Notes: generated by a model from the letters alone, not told the origin. Shown: positions 43,955 through 53,784, numbered from the stretch's first letter. The stretch is DNA of 64,000 nucleotides from Flavobacterium sp. SUN052 (GCF_028867935.1 NZ_JAPQNS010000001.1:1178001-1242000); one strand, 5' to 3'. Numbers and translations are program-made.

Positions 43955-45514
43955 ATGCCTTTTCTGAAAATTGGCCTGCTTCTCTTCCTGCTTGTTGGAA
44001 TAGCTTCCTTTTCTGTTCCCGACAAACCAAACGGTGTTGCCAATGCCCTGAATGTTCCTGATTTTACCACAGATACCGTCGCTTTAGGCCGTCAGCTGGC
44101 CCTGCGCCATTGTGGAGGGTGCCACCTGTTTCCTGAGCCTACGCTGTTAGACAAAAAGACCTGGGTGTCGGGCGTACTGCCGAACATGGCGATGCGGCTG
44201 GGCATTCATTTGCCCCAGAACGATACGCTGAGGCCTTTGTTGCCGGAAGAAGAAAAGCTCGTTAGTCAACTGGGGGTCTATCCCAAAACACCCGCACTGG
44301 CAAAAAGCGACTGGGATGCCATTGTGCAGTATTATGAACGTGCTGCACCTGCGGCACCGCTGCCGCAAAAAGCGCACCTACCCATTGCCGATCAACTACC
44401 GCAGTTCACGGCGGCTGGCGTGTCGCTGGGGGAGAAGCCTGTTCCGCAAACTACCCTGGTGAAATACGACAAGAACACCAATCAGCTCTACGTAGGCGAT
44501 GCTCAGAATACAGTATATGTGCTTGACAAACAATTTCTGGTGTCAGATACCTGGTTAGTCGATACGCCCCCGACAGATATTGATTTTCCCTCAAAGGCAG
44601 CTCCCCGCTTACTGACCATTGGCATTTTCAGTCCATCGGATCAACAGCTGGGCCGACTGATGACGCTGGAGCGGAAATCTAAACCGGGGGTTCCGCCGAT
44701 CAATATTCGGTCATTACCCCGCCCGGTTCAGTTTGCGGCTGGTGATTTGAATGCTGACGGCAAAGAAGACGTTGTGATCTGCGGTTTTGGCAACCACGCG
44801 GGAAAGTTGTTCTGGTACGATGGTTTGGACCCTGCCAAAGAGCATATTTTGAAAGCAGCTCCTGGAGCCAGAAGAGCAATTATTGCGGATTTTAACCGCG
44901 ACAAGAAGCCGGATATTATGGTGCTGATGGCACAGGCCCGCGAAGAAGTGGTCCTGTTTTATAATCTGGGTAATGGAAAATTCCGCGAGAAAACCGTGTT
45001 ACGCTTCCCACCGGTGTTCGGGGCCAGCTATGTTGAGCTTGCCGACTTTAACAAAGACGGTTACCCCGATATTCTGCTAACCAACGGCGATAATTGGGAT
45101 TATTCGGCCGTGGACAAAAACTACCACGGTGTTCGGGTCTATTTAAACGACCAAAAGGATAACTTCAGTGAAGCTTGGTTTTACCCCATGTATGGGGCGA
45201 GTAAAGCCGTTGCCCGCGATTTTGACGGAGATGGTGATCTTGATATTGCCGCTACCTCGTTCTACTCCAATCTGGCCCAGCCAGAACACGGCTTTGTGTA
45301 TTTCAGGAACGAAGGCAAATTGGCCTTTAAACCGTTCAGCACGCCCGAAGCAGCATCGGGAAAATGGTTAACTATGGAAACGGCTGACTTTGATGGAGAT
45401 GGCGATCAGGATATTATTCTGGGTTCCTACTTTCACACCGTTAACGAGATGACCCAGTTGTTATTCAAGGGAATCACCACCTTCCCGCAGTTGCTGGTGC
45501 TGGAAAACAAATAG
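43955..45514 (+). CDS. Secreted mono-haem cytochrome c / VCBS (FG-GAP) repeat protein
   Basis: A 519-residue protein with a signal peptide (FLKIGLLLFLLVGIASFSVP). The first 140 residues hold one c-type haem motif (HCGGCHLF, CxxCH) with a possible distal Met region. The rest has several VCBS/FG-GAP repeats with Ca-binding-type loops: DLNADGKEDV, DFNRDKKPDI, DFNKDGYPDI, DFDGDGDLDI and DFDGDGDQDI. Such proteins fold as beta-propellers. The role next to a SusCD pair is not known; it could bind glycans or transfer electrons. It ends in a fold-back repeat. Confidence 0.85.
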   Translation: MPFLKIGLLLFLLVGIASFSVPDKPNGVANALNVPDFTTDTVALGRQLALRHCGGCHLFPEPTLLDKKTWVSGVLPNMAMRLGIHLPQNDTLRPLLPEEEKLVSQLGVYPKTPALAKSDWDAIVQYYERAAPAAPLPQKAHLPIADQLPQFTAAGVSLGEKPVPQTTLVKYDKNTNQLYVGDAQNTVYVLDKQFLVSDTWLVDTPPTDIDFPSKAAPRLLTIGIFSPSDQQLGRLMTLERKSKPGVPPINIRSLPRPVQFAAGDLNADGKEDVVICGFGNHAGKLFWYDGLDPAKEHILKAAPGARRAIIADFNRDKKPDIMVLMAQAREEVVLFYNLGNGKFREKTVLRFPPVFGASYVELADFNKDGYPDILLTNGDNWDYSAVDKNYHGVRVYLNDQKDNFSEAWFYPMYGASKAVARDFDGDGDLDIAATSFYSNLAQPEHGFVYFRNEGKLAFKPFSTPEAASGKWLTMETADFDGDGDQDIILGSYFHTVNEMTQLLFKGITTFPQLLVLENK

Positions 45515-45601
45515 ATTTCGGATTTGGGATCTCGGATTTCGGATTGGCTGGCGCATAGCGAAAGCAACAAATCCCAAATCCGAAATCCCAAATCTGAAAT
45601 C
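45514..45601. repeat. 32-bp-stem inverted repeat, GATTTCGGATTTGGGAT type
   Basis: Arms 45514-45545 and 45570-45601 match at 29 of 32 positions, loop 24 nt. The left arm starts at the last base of the VCBS gene stop codon; the right arm ends 5 nt before the SusD-like stop. The arms are built from repeated CGGATTT and TTTGGGAT words. Likely bidirectional terminator. Confidence 0.9.
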
Positions 45602-45606
45602 ACACC

Positions 45607-47205
45607 TTACTTCACGTCCCAGAAAATCTTGGTAGTCAAGTTATCTGACGCTTTCACCGCTGCATAATTTGTGGTGTTGTAGGTAATCTCATTACCTGGA
45701 ATTGTCCACCGAACAGGGGGTAACGTCTGATTGTTCGCGTTGTCAACCTGGAAACTCAGCACCGGATAGTCTAACCGGCGAATATCGGCCCAGTTTTCAA
45801 AGGGTTGTACCACGTTGTAATGCAGCCATTTCTGAGTAGCAATCAGCTTCAGTTTGTCGGCATTGGTGGTAGCACTCCCCCAGTTCACGCCTTTACCCGC
45901 GATGTAGGCGGTAATGGAAGCCGCCGTGGCTGGTGAAGGTATCGTCGAGTTGGTGATACCGGTAGCGTTTGTCTTCGCTAGAATGCTGTTGTAAAACTCA
46001 ACCGACTGGGTAATGGCCGTTTCGTAAGCCGTTTTAGCCGACGCATCGTTGTTGGTACGCAAGTAATACTCGGCTTTAATCAGGTTCATCTGGGCGGCAT
46101 TGATTAACACACCCGGAAAAAACTGGTTATGGCTGGTTGTGTAGCGATTGTAAATCGCAACCTGACCGCTGTTGTACAGGGCCGTTTGCACTGCTTCAGT
46201 CGCCGTTGGATCAATTCCGATGTATTTGCCAGCTGCATTGGCTCCCGGCTCAAACAGGACTTTCAGGCGCGGATCGCTGTTTGCGTTCATGTTGTCGATA
46301 ATGGCTTTACCCGCTGTGTTACCATACCAGCCATCTGAGGCTAAACCATCCCGGAATCCTTTTGAGTTGATGTCCGTATTGATATCGAATACATTGACCT
46401 GGATGTTCTGGGCGTTAGTCTCCACAATTGGATACGTCGTAGCGTTGTTCAGAATCTCGGCCATTTCGGTGTTTGCGCGAGACTGGAAAGCTGATACGTC
46501 CGAAACCCGGTTCAGCATTCGTAGGCGGAGCGAGTTCGTGTAACGTTTCCAGAGCGTCATGTCGCCTTTGTTCAGGAAATCCTGCGTCTGGAACGACCGC
46601 TGGTATCCCGCATTCAACGTAATGCTGTTTAGCTCGGTGGCGATGCTTTTCAGATCATCCAGCATGAACGTGTAAATACTCTCGGCCGTGTCGAATTTAG
46701 CGCTCGACGATGAATAATCGCCCCCTTTCGTGCTAAGCAATCCCGCTTCGCTAAACGGAATGGCACCGTGTACGTCAACCATTTTCTGCGTAAAATCATA
46801 CACGTAAACAGCGGCTGCCAACATGAATATCCGCCGGTCTTTCTGCTGATCGGCCGGTAAAGCGTTATACACTTTCTGCAATTCACGGTACTGCGCGAGG
46901 GTGTTGTAATACGTGTACCATACATCTTCCACGCCTGACGAGCCGGGAATGTATTGCCCCGACGCGTTGACCCAACCTGTTGCCTGGGTGTAGTGGTTGA
47001 TCGTGGTCCGTAACGTAACAAAGTAGAAGCGATAGCCCGGCAGTACGTAGTCTCGGTTGGCATACAACACGCCGGTGAACTGCTTCTCAACGGTGGTGGC
47101 AGCAATCTTGGCCGGATCGGGGTAAGCGGCCGTAAACTCGGACTCCTTACACGATACGTTCGCCAACAGAAGCCCTGATAACAAGAGGAGTGATATTTTT
47201 TTCAT
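45607..47205 (-). CDS. SusD-like outer-membrane lipoprotein (SusD-like_2 type)
   Basis: A 532-residue lipoprotein: signal MKKISLLLLSGLLLANVSCK with a lipobox Cys at residue 19. The N-terminal half is helical with TPR-like segments (RIFMLAAAVYVYDFTQKMVD, VHGAIPFSEAGLLSTKGGDY), and the end has WLHYNVVQPFENWADIRRLD, which matches the SusD/RagB-type nutrient-binding lipoproteins. It caps the SusC barrel and captures oligosaccharides or peptides. The ATG at 47205 (or 47211) is used; 57 upstream codons overlap the SusC end. Second gene after SusC. Confidence 0.88.
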   Translation of the reverse strand: MKKISLLLLSGLLLANVSCKESEFTAAYPDPAKIAATTVEKQFTGVLYANRDYVLPGYRFYFVTLRTTINHYTQATGWVNASGQYIPGSSGVEDVWYTYYNTLAQYRELQKVYNALPADQQKDRRIFMLAAAVYVYDFTQKMVDVHGAIPFSEAGLLSTKGGDYSSSSAKFDTAESIYTFMLDDLKSIATELNSITLNAGYQRSFQTQDFLNKGDMTLWKRYTNSLRLRMLNRVSDVSAFQSRANTEMAEILNNATTYPIVETNAQNIQVNVFDINTDINSKGFRDGLASDGWYGNTAGKAIIDNMNANSDPRLKVLFEPGANAAGKYIGIDPTATEAVQTALYNSGQVAIYNRYTTSHNQFFPGVLINAAQMNLIKAEYYLRTNNDASAKTAYETAITQSVEFYNSILAKTNATGITNSTIPSPATAASITAYIAGKGVNWGSATTNADKLKLIATQKWLHYNVVQPFENWADIRRLDYPVLSFQVDNANNQTLPPVRWTIPGNEITYNTTNYAAVKASDNLTTKIFWDVK

Positions 47206-47224
47206 GATCATGATTGCGTTAGGA

Positions 47225-50200
47225 TTAGAAACTGGCCCGTAACATAACGCCCATGGTGCGGAACGATGGGTTCGAACCGGCGTTGTTAATGTTATCTCTC
47301 CACTGCGTACTGACCGTAGTCTGCTCGGCATCCAGGTCTTTGATGGTGCGGTAGAAGAAGAACAGGTTACGACCAAACACCGATAGGGTCAGGTTCTGCG
47401 TTCCGATACGACGAGTAAGCGCGGCCGGAATTCGGTAGCCCAGCGACAACTCCCGCATTTTGATGTAGGTGTTCTCTTTCACATACAGTTCATAGCGCGA
47501 GCTGCTGTATTGTGGACCACCCCAGTTGTAGGTCGAGTTGTAATACGTAGCCTGCGAGATCACGTTGGTGTTTTTCTCGCCGTTAGCCAGCACACCATCC
47601 ATCAGCATACCGTCGTTGTAAACCACTTCGCCATTGGGGCCAGCGGCACCTGTTGTCAGAATTCCTTTGCCGGTTGCGTCTTTGTAGTAGCGGAGGCCAC
47701 CGTGTTCCGCATCCATTGCTGTCAGACTTTCTTCGGTCAAACCGCGCGAGGTCAGCCAGTTGATACCTGTTGGCATGATATGGCCACCGAACCGGAAGTC
47801 AGTTACAATGTCCAGAATGAAGCCTTTGTAGCTGAGGCCATTCAGCAAACCACCCGTCAGTTTGGGCGTTGCGTTACCCGCCTTGATCCAGTTGTTACCG
47901 TCTAACTGATACAAACCATTCGGGCCAACTACGTTCTGACCGGTTGCACTTTTCAGGATGCCGTGAACGAAAATGTCACCCATCGGCTGACCAACCACTG
48001 ACCGTAATTGAGCCGCGTTACCGTCGTAATCGGCGTGTAGCAACTCCGACGAACCGTTGGCCAGTTTCTCTACTTTGTTTCTGTTCTTAGCCAGGTTCAG
48101 GGTCAAATCCCAGTTTAGACCGTTGGCGGTGCTTGCTTTCAGGGGCGATATGTGAAGGGCCATTTCCAGACCCTGGTTCCGCAACGTACCAATGTTGGCC
48201 AGAATGGTGCGGGCACCCGCACTGGAGGCAATCGACAGGGGCAGAATCTGGTCAACGATCTGGGCGTTGTAATACGCTAAATCAACGCGTAGCCGATCCC
48301 GGAACAAGCGGGTATCCAGACCGAATTCAAACTCGCGTTTCTGTTCTGGACGAATCAGGTCGTTCCCGTAATCACTGCTGATGTTGGTGTACAGCACAGA
48401 GTTGCCACCCGTTTGCTGAATGTTCAGGTTGCCCTGTGTGTACGCATTATTGGCCCGGTAGATGGATGGATAGTTACCCACGATACCGTAGGATGCCCGC
48501 AGTTTGGCGTAGGTAATAACGGATGGTAACCGGACCAGGTCGCTGAATACAAATGACGAGTTTACTGACGGGTAGACGAACGTGTTGTTACCCGGTGCCA
48601 GCGTTGAGGTACGGTCCCGGCGGAGCGTACCTTCCACATAAACGATGTCTTTGAAGTTGACGTTTACCGTTCCCAGCATAGCATCCCGAACCCAGCGTTC
48701 GCGGGAGTTGCTACTGTTTGGCGTGTTTACCGAGGCCGAAACGTCGAAGAAGTTCTCCGTGCTCAAGCCGCCATTCGTGCTACGGCTCATCAGCGAATTA
48801 AGCTGCTTGTAGCCATTGTAGCCCGCCATCGCCGACAGTGTAATGTCGTCGTTTAGCTTTTTGGTGTATGTAAGTAACACATCACCATAGACGTTGCTGT
48901 ACAGGTTGTTATTCAAACCAAACGATCCTGAATAGCCGAAAGCCAGCGGAACCGAGCTACGCTGCTTGTCTTCGATGCGCTCCGACGTGAAGTCAGTACC
49001 CAAGCGTCCACGCAGGTTCAGGCTGGGTAAAATCTGCCAGTTCTCCGTAACGCTGGCTATAATCCGGTTGCTGTATTCGTCGTAGGTATTGGCCCGCGTG
49101 CTCCACACATAATCACCGATGTCGGATTTGAATCCATTGCGGATAATGTTTTCGTTCGGCGTCAGGCTGGGGTTGGTGCCCGTAACAAACTTGTAACCCA
49201 GGCTGGTCTGGTATTTATTGAAGTACCAGTCGGCCGCTTCGAAACGGTTCATCATACCCGTAAAGTTGTTGATCATGCGATCCACTTTATACGGACGGTT
49301 GTGGGTGTATTGGTTGATGTAGTTAACAACAATATCCGTCCGCAGCTTAGGATTGGGGGTAAAGCCGAGGTTCAGGTTCATGATGTTACGTTCGTTTTTC
49401 GCGCCGTAGCTGATCATGCCGTTATCCTGCCGCGTTACCGAGAAGCGCAGATTGGTGTTGTCGGTAGCTTTCGAGATCGCCAGGTTGATATTCGAGCTGC
49501 GGGCGTTCTGGAACAGATCCGCGTAGCTGTTGCCCGATGGCGAGTAGGGCCGGATAACCCCGTCGAATGACATAACCGGCTGACCGTCGAACTTCGGTCC
49601 GAAGTTAACCGTCGCATTCAACAACCCACGGGTATCACCTTTGCCGTCGCCGTTTGTGTCGTAAGAAATAAAGCCGTTGGCATCCTGCCCGCCGTTGGCG
49701 TAGTTTAGCATGTAGCCAGGGCCTCTAACGTTCTGATAACGGGGTAGGTAAGCAATCTTGTCAACGTTGTGGCTCGCGCTGAAATCAACGCCAAGACCCT
49801 TGCGGCCTTTTCCATTTTTGGTGGTTACCAGAATAACCCCGTTCACGGCTTCAGAACCGTACAACGCAGCTGCCGAAGCACCTTTCAGCACCGAGATGTT
49901 TTCAATATCGGCTGGGTTCAGGTCAAGCAGACCATTACCCCGAATGCGCTGGTCACCCCAGTAGTCGCCGTTGCGGGCCTCGCCGTTCCGAATGGGGATA
50001 CCATCCATAACGATCAGTGGCTGGGTGTTGCCTGTGATAGACGACAGACCACGGATGTTGATGTTCACACCACTGGTTGCACCACCAGGCGTAGCACTGA
50101 TTGTCACGCCTGGTGCCTTTCCGTACAATGCCGTGGCAAAGTTGGTGTTGGCGGTTTTGATCAATTGATCGTTTTTGATAACGGCGGTAGCGTAACCCAA

Positions 50201-50548
50201 AGCCCGCTGTTCTTTGGTAACACCGAGGGCCGTAACCACTACCTCGTCGATCATTCCAGCATCTTCATCCAGGGTAACATTCACTGTCGACTGGTTGCCA
50301 ATGCTCACTTCTTTCGTTTTGTACCCGATGTATGAAAACACAAGTACACTGTTTCCACGGGCTGGTACGCTATACTTTCCATCGGCATCCGTCGTAGCCC
50401 CCGACGTAGTACCTTTTACCAGAATAGATACGCCGGGTAGCGGCTGTCCATCGGTAGTTGTTGTAACTCGCCCCGTGATCGACTGCGCGAACGCCGGGGT
50501 GCCTATTACCATAAGCAGGATAATAAGCCTAAGTAAACTTAGTCTCAT
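47225..50548 (-). CDS. SusC/RagA-family TonB-linked outer-membrane protein
   Basis: An 1107-residue receptor. Signal MRLSLLRLIILLMVIGTPAF, then a CarboxypepD_reg domain (ITGRVTTTTDGQPLPGVSIL), the SusC box DEVVVTALGVTKEQRALGYA, a plug domain (GVNINIRGLSSITGNTQPLI; GIPIRNGEARNGDYWGDQR) and a 22-strand-type barrel ending with TMGVMLRASF. With the SusD-like partner it forms an importer for complex nutrients, probably fed by the nearby secreted hydrolases. The ATG at 50548 gives the signal peptide; the GTG at 50590 does not. A 17-bp direct repeat lies upstream. Confidence 0.93.
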   Translation of the reverse strand: MRLSLLRLIILLMVIGTPAFAQSITGRVTTTTDGQPLPGVSILVKGTTSGATTDADGKYSVPARGNSVLVFSYIGYKTKEVSIGNQSTVNVTLDEDAGMIDEVVVTALGVTKEQRALGYATAVIKNDQLIKTANTNFATALYGKAPGVTISATPGGATSGVNINIRGLSSITGNTQPLIVMDGIPIRNGEARNGDYWGDQRIRGNGLLDLNPADIENISVLKGASAAALYGSEAVNGVILVTTKNGKGRKGLGVDFSASHNVDKIAYLPRYQNVRGPGYMLNYANGGQDANGFISYDTNGDGKGDTRGLLNATVNFGPKFDGQPVMSFDGVIRPYSPSGNSYADLFQNARSSNINLAISKATDNTNLRFSVTRQDNGMISYGAKNERNIMNLNLGFTPNPKLRTDIVVNYINQYTHNRPYKVDRMINNFTGMMNRFEAADWYFNKYQTSLGYKFVTGTNPSLTPNENIIRNGFKSDIGDYVWSTRANTYDEYSNRIIASVTENWQILPSLNLRGRLGTDFTSERIEDKQRSSVPLAFGYSGSFGLNNNLYSNVYGDVLLTYTKKLNDDITLSAMAGYNGYKQLNSLMSRSTNGGLSTENFFDVSASVNTPNSSNSRERWVRDAMLGTVNVNFKDIVYVEGTLRRDRTSTLAPGNNTFVYPSVNSSFVFSDLVRLPSVITYAKLRASYGIVGNYPSIYRANNAYTQGNLNIQQTGGNSVLYTNISSDYGNDLIRPEQKREFEFGLDTRLFRDRLRVDLAYYNAQIVDQILPLSIASSAGARTILANIGTLRNQGLEMALHISPLKASTANGLNWDLTLNLAKNRNKVEKLANGSSELLHADYDGNAAQLRSVVGQPMGDIFVHGILKSATGQNVVGPNGLYQLDGNNWIKAGNATPKLTGGLLNGLSYKGFILDIVTDFRFGGHIMPTGINWLTSRGLTEESLTAMDAEHGGLRYYKDATGKGILTTGAAGPNGEVVYNDGMLMDGVLANGEKNTNVISQATYYNSTYNWGGPQYSSSRYELYVKENTYIKMRELSLGYRIPAALTRRIGTQNLTLSVFGRNLFFFYRTIKDLDAEQTTVSTQWRDNINNAGSNPSFRTMGVMLRASF

Positions 50549-50596
50549 AAATGAAGGATAGTTAAAGTTGGGGTAATAAAAGTTTAACACAATGCT

Positions 50597-50643
50597 AATA
50601 AATTATTTTAAAAACATACCCCAAAAAATAAATTATTTTAAAA
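50597..50643. repeat. 17-bp direct repeat upstream of susC
   Basis: AATAAATTATTTTAAAA occurs at 50597-50613 and again at 50627-50643, period exactly 30 bp, in the AT-rich spacer 49-95 nt upstream of the SusC start. Two copies in one helical phase suggest a regulator binding site or UP-like element. Confidence 0.7.
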
Positions 50644-50683
50644 TATAGACTTCTAGTGAGCTTTATTTAAGTATAAATGGCCA

Positions 50684-51214
50684 TTAAAGTGTATTTATAT
50701 TGATGTCGAACCGACCCTCAGTAATATGTACAATTTCTTTGCTTACAATAAATTGACCATCGAATTCAAAGGTCCCCGACACAATCCGATTGACTGTATC
50801 CAGACGTGTAATGACTAGTTTACCCGGATTGGCATCCATGGAGTTGAATAGCCGGAACTGGTTATCGTAGTAGATAGCGAAGGGATCATTGTACCGATTT
50901 GTTAATAGGTTTGTGCCAACCACCCCGTTGGTCAGGGTTAACTGAACGCGGTCTTTGGTGCTGGCATTGGTATGAATGAACAAATAGAAAGTGGTGGCGC
51001 TTAATTGCTTGAACTCCACTTCGATGGCCTTTTTAGCAGGCCCCTGGTCGTTTCGAATGCCGTCAGCAATCCAAACCTTACCATTGATTTTACAGCCAAA
51101 TGTGTTTAGTCCTGCGGTTGTAGGCGCTGGCAGGGCGTCTTCTTTCGGTTTGCAGCTATTGGCGATAAGCAATGCCCATGCAACCAGCATCAGTAATTTC
51201 AGGAAGTAATTCAT
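50684..51214 (-). CDS. Lipoprotein of unknown function (DUF6252-like)
   Basis: A 176-residue lipoprotein (LLMLVAWALLIANSCKPKED, lipobox Cys at residue 21). The mature part starts TAGLNTFGCKINGKVWIADG, a pattern common to the DUF6252-type Bacteroidota lipoproteins, and continues as strands ending EGRFDININTL. No catalytic residues. It is monocistronic or first in a run with the permease 98 nt upstream. Function unknown. Confidence 0.65.
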   Translation of the reverse strand: MNYFLKLLMLVAWALLIANSCKPKEDALPAPTTAGLNTFGCKINGKVWIADGIRNDQGPAKKAIEVEFKQLSATTFYLFIHTNASTKDRVQLTLTNGVVGTNLLTNRYNDPFAIYYDNQFRLFNSMDANPGKLVITRLDTVNRIVSGTFEFDGQFIVSKEIVHITEGRFDININTL

Positions 51215-51312
51215 ACAGAAGAGTAAAGGAAGCAGCTAAAAATCAATACAAAGAAATAAGTTTCCTGGAAAACTTGTGACAAGTATGATCGCTGAAAAGT
51301 GGCCTAACTTCT

Positions 51313-53682
51313 CTACTCCGTTTGCAATGCCTTTACCGGGTTAGCCGTGGCGATTTTGACAACCTGAGTGCCAATAGTCAGGATGGCAAGCACCAACATC
51401 AACCCCAACGTGCTGATGAATATCCAGGCGGTAACCGGAATGTGGTAGGGATACTCACTTTCGAGCAGGCCTTTAAGAGCGACGAATGCCAGCGGTAAAA
51501 AAATAGCCCCCGCTACAGTGATCAGAATTACGAACTCCCGGTTGAGCAGGTTAGCGATGCTGGTGGCTGAAGCTCCCAACACTTTTCGGATACCGATTTC
51601 CTTAGTCTTTTTAGCAATATTGAGCGAGACAAGGGCAAAAAGCCCCATCGCCGAGATCATCAGCGTTAGGATAGCCACGTAGGTGAAAATGTCTTTCACC
51701 CGGCGGGACTCATCATAACTGCTGGCGTACACCTCGTTTTGTTGAATCATCTCGAAAGGAGCATCGGGCATGGCGCGTTGCCAAACGGGTTTAAGTTGAG
51801 CTGTCAACTGGGCTATATCGTCGGTATTCACCTTCATGGTCAAAACCCGATTGTCGGCGGGGAGATTCATTTGCAGGATACAGGGGGCAATTTTGACGTG
51901 AAAGAAGCGATAATTGAAGTTGTCGACAACGCCCACAACCTGACAGACTTGATTGTTCAGCCGCACCTGTTTCCCGACTGCCGATGTACAACCCATCGCT
52001 TTGACCAAAGCCTGATTAACAATAATCGAATTACCAACCTCAGCCGTTGAGTTTGCCAGGAAATTACGCCCCTGAACTAGTCGTAGACCCAGCGTTTGTA
52101 CGTAATCGGGGCTAACGCGCAGGATTTCAGCCGTCGATTTGGTGGCACCATCCTCCAGGGTAGTCACGTTGTCTCCGGTGCGGCCCAGCTGATCCTGCGA
52201 GCCCGCCACCTGCATCACGCCTGGCAGTCGGGCAGCGGCATCGCGGAGTTGATTGAATGACTGTTCGCCATCAGTCCGCAACACTACCAGTTTCGAGGGT
52301 TCGTAGCCAACATCCATAGAGCGGAGAAACTGAGTATTTTGCGTGGTCAGAATAGCGGCTGAGACCGTAAACATGGCGATCCCAAATTGCACAACCAACA
52401 GGCTCCGAACAAGACCGTTGGTTCCTTTAATGCGCTGGCGTCCTTTCAGCACAGTTATTGGATTAAAACCACTAACGTAAACGGAGGGATAAAGCCCGGA
52501 TAATAGGCTGATGCTCAACACCAATGTGATCAGGAATAACACTAACTGCCAGTTTTCGAGCACGTTGAAATGGAGTTGAGGGAAGTCGATAAGGATGCGG
52601 AACGTGGGTAAAAACAGGGTGGCGGCCAACAATAACCCAAGACCCAGCGCGAGACTACCCACCAACAGGTTTTCGCCGATAAATTGCCGGATCAGTTGCT
52701 TGCGGGTGCTGCCGAGTACTTTCCGAACCCCAATTTCCTTGAACCGAGTGACAGAGGTGGCAATGGTGTAGTTCATGAAATTGAAGCAGGCCATAAACAG
52801 TACCAAAGCCGCCAGAACGCCAAGAATGATCAAACCGGTGGGGGAGGTGCCAGCGGCAAATGAATGCCGGGTCCGGTAGCCGTTTTGCGAAAGGTCGAGC
52901 AGATTGTCCAGGTAAAACGAATTGACAGGGGACTGACTGTTCACCTCGTTATGGCGTTTCACATACCCGGCAAGGGCAGTGGTTACTTTTCCAATATCGG
53001 TGGGTTTATTGATCTGGATAAACGTACCCTGCACCGAACGCGTCCAGTCGTTGTCGCGCCAGCCGAGCGTTTTGCCAACGCTATAATTCACCAACAGATC
53101 GAAGCTAAAACTGGCTGTGTTGGGGAACGGAGCCGCTACGGCTTTTACCGTAAAACTCTGTTTGGTTTTTCCGTCGAACAAAATCGTGAGTGGTTGCCCA
53201 ATGGCATCTTTCTCCCCAAAGAATTTGCGCGCTGTGGCGTCCGACAGCACGATGCCGGTTGGGTCGCTAAGCGGATCGGCAGTGCCAGCCTGCAAGGGAA
53301 AGGTGAACAGGTTAAAGAAGTTGGGATCGACAAAGCGCACGTATTCATGGAAAGCATTAGTCCCCTGTTTCACGACCGCGCTGTTGCCCTGAAACCGTAC
53401 AAACTGTTTTACTTCAGCCACATCGGCTTGCAGCGCCGGGCCAATGGCGTCGGGCGAAGTAATCCACCGCTCCGGCTGCCCATTGGTGGTTCGGATATGG
53501 TTGACAATAAACGTGGTTGGCGCATTGGTATGAAAAGCGTCCTGACTGAACTGGTGTTGAATAAGCAGATAGACCACCACACTACAGGCTATGCCCATCG
53601 ATATGCCGAGGATGTTGAAACCTGCAAATAGTCTTTGTTTGAACAGGTTACGAAAGGCGACTTTAAAGAAGATACCAAGCAT
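51313..53682 (-). CDS. ABC transporter permease, FtsX/MacB type
   Basis: A 789-residue permease with duplicated MacB-periplasmic-core and FtsX domains: FKVAFRNLFKQRLFAGFNIL at the start, TRFKEIGVRKVLGSTRKQLI (middle) and KKTKEIGIRKVLGASATSIA (late), each followed by four-helix FtsX units. Bacteroidota carry many such orphan permeases, whose ATPases are encoded elsewhere; substrates are mostly unknown (antimicrobial or lipoprotein export are known for relatives). An array of TGTCC/GGACA half-sites lies about 100-130 bp upstream. No ATPase gene is adjacent. Confidence 0.88.
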   Translation of the reverse strand: MLGIFFKVAFRNLFKQRLFAGFNILGISMGIACSVVVYLLIQHQFSQDAFHTNAPTTFIVNHIRTTNGQPERWITSPDAIGPALQADVAEVKQFVRFQGNSAVVKQGTNAFHEYVRFVDPNFFNLFTFPLQAGTADPLSDPTGIVLSDATARKFFGEKDAIGQPLTILFDGKTKQSFTVKAVAAPFPNTASFSFDLLVNYSVGKTLGWRDNDWTRSVQGTFIQINKPTDIGKVTTALAGYVKRHNEVNSQSPVNSFYLDNLLDLSQNGYRTRHSFAAGTSPTGLIILGVLAALVLFMACFNFMNYTIATSVTRFKEIGVRKVLGSTRKQLIRQFIGENLLVGSLALGLGLLLAATLFLPTFRILIDFPQLHFNVLENWQLVLFLITLVLSISLLSGLYPSVYVSGFNPITVLKGRQRIKGTNGLVRSLLVVQFGIAMFTVSAAILTTQNTQFLRSMDVGYEPSKLVVLRTDGEQSFNQLRDAAARLPGVMQVAGSQDQLGRTGDNVTTLEDGATKSTAEILRVSPDYVQTLGLRLVQGRNFLANSTAEVGNSIIVNQALVKAMGCTSAVGKQVRLNNQVCQVVGVVDNFNYRFFHVKIAPCILQMNLPADNRVLTMKVNTDDIAQLTAQLKPVWQRAMPDAPFEMIQQNEVYASSYDESRRVKDIFTYVAILTLMISAMGLFALVSLNIAKKTKEIGIRKVLGASATSIANLLNREFVILITVAGAIFLPLAFVALKGLLESEYPYHIPVTAWIFISTLGLMLVLAILTIGTQVVKIATANPVKALQTE

Positions 53683-53784
53683 ACGGTTGTCGATTTATGG
53701 CTTGCTTATCTACTCACCAAATTGTTTGCCGGAAACAATAAACGGGGTTTAAAATGGTTTTAAGGTGGGTTTGATTCGCTGGTC

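Noticed and set aside
53683..53784. Sigma-54 promoter (GG-N10-GC) for the permease
   Set aside because: The best candidate has 11 nt, not 10, between GG and GC on the minus strand and a poor -24 sequence.
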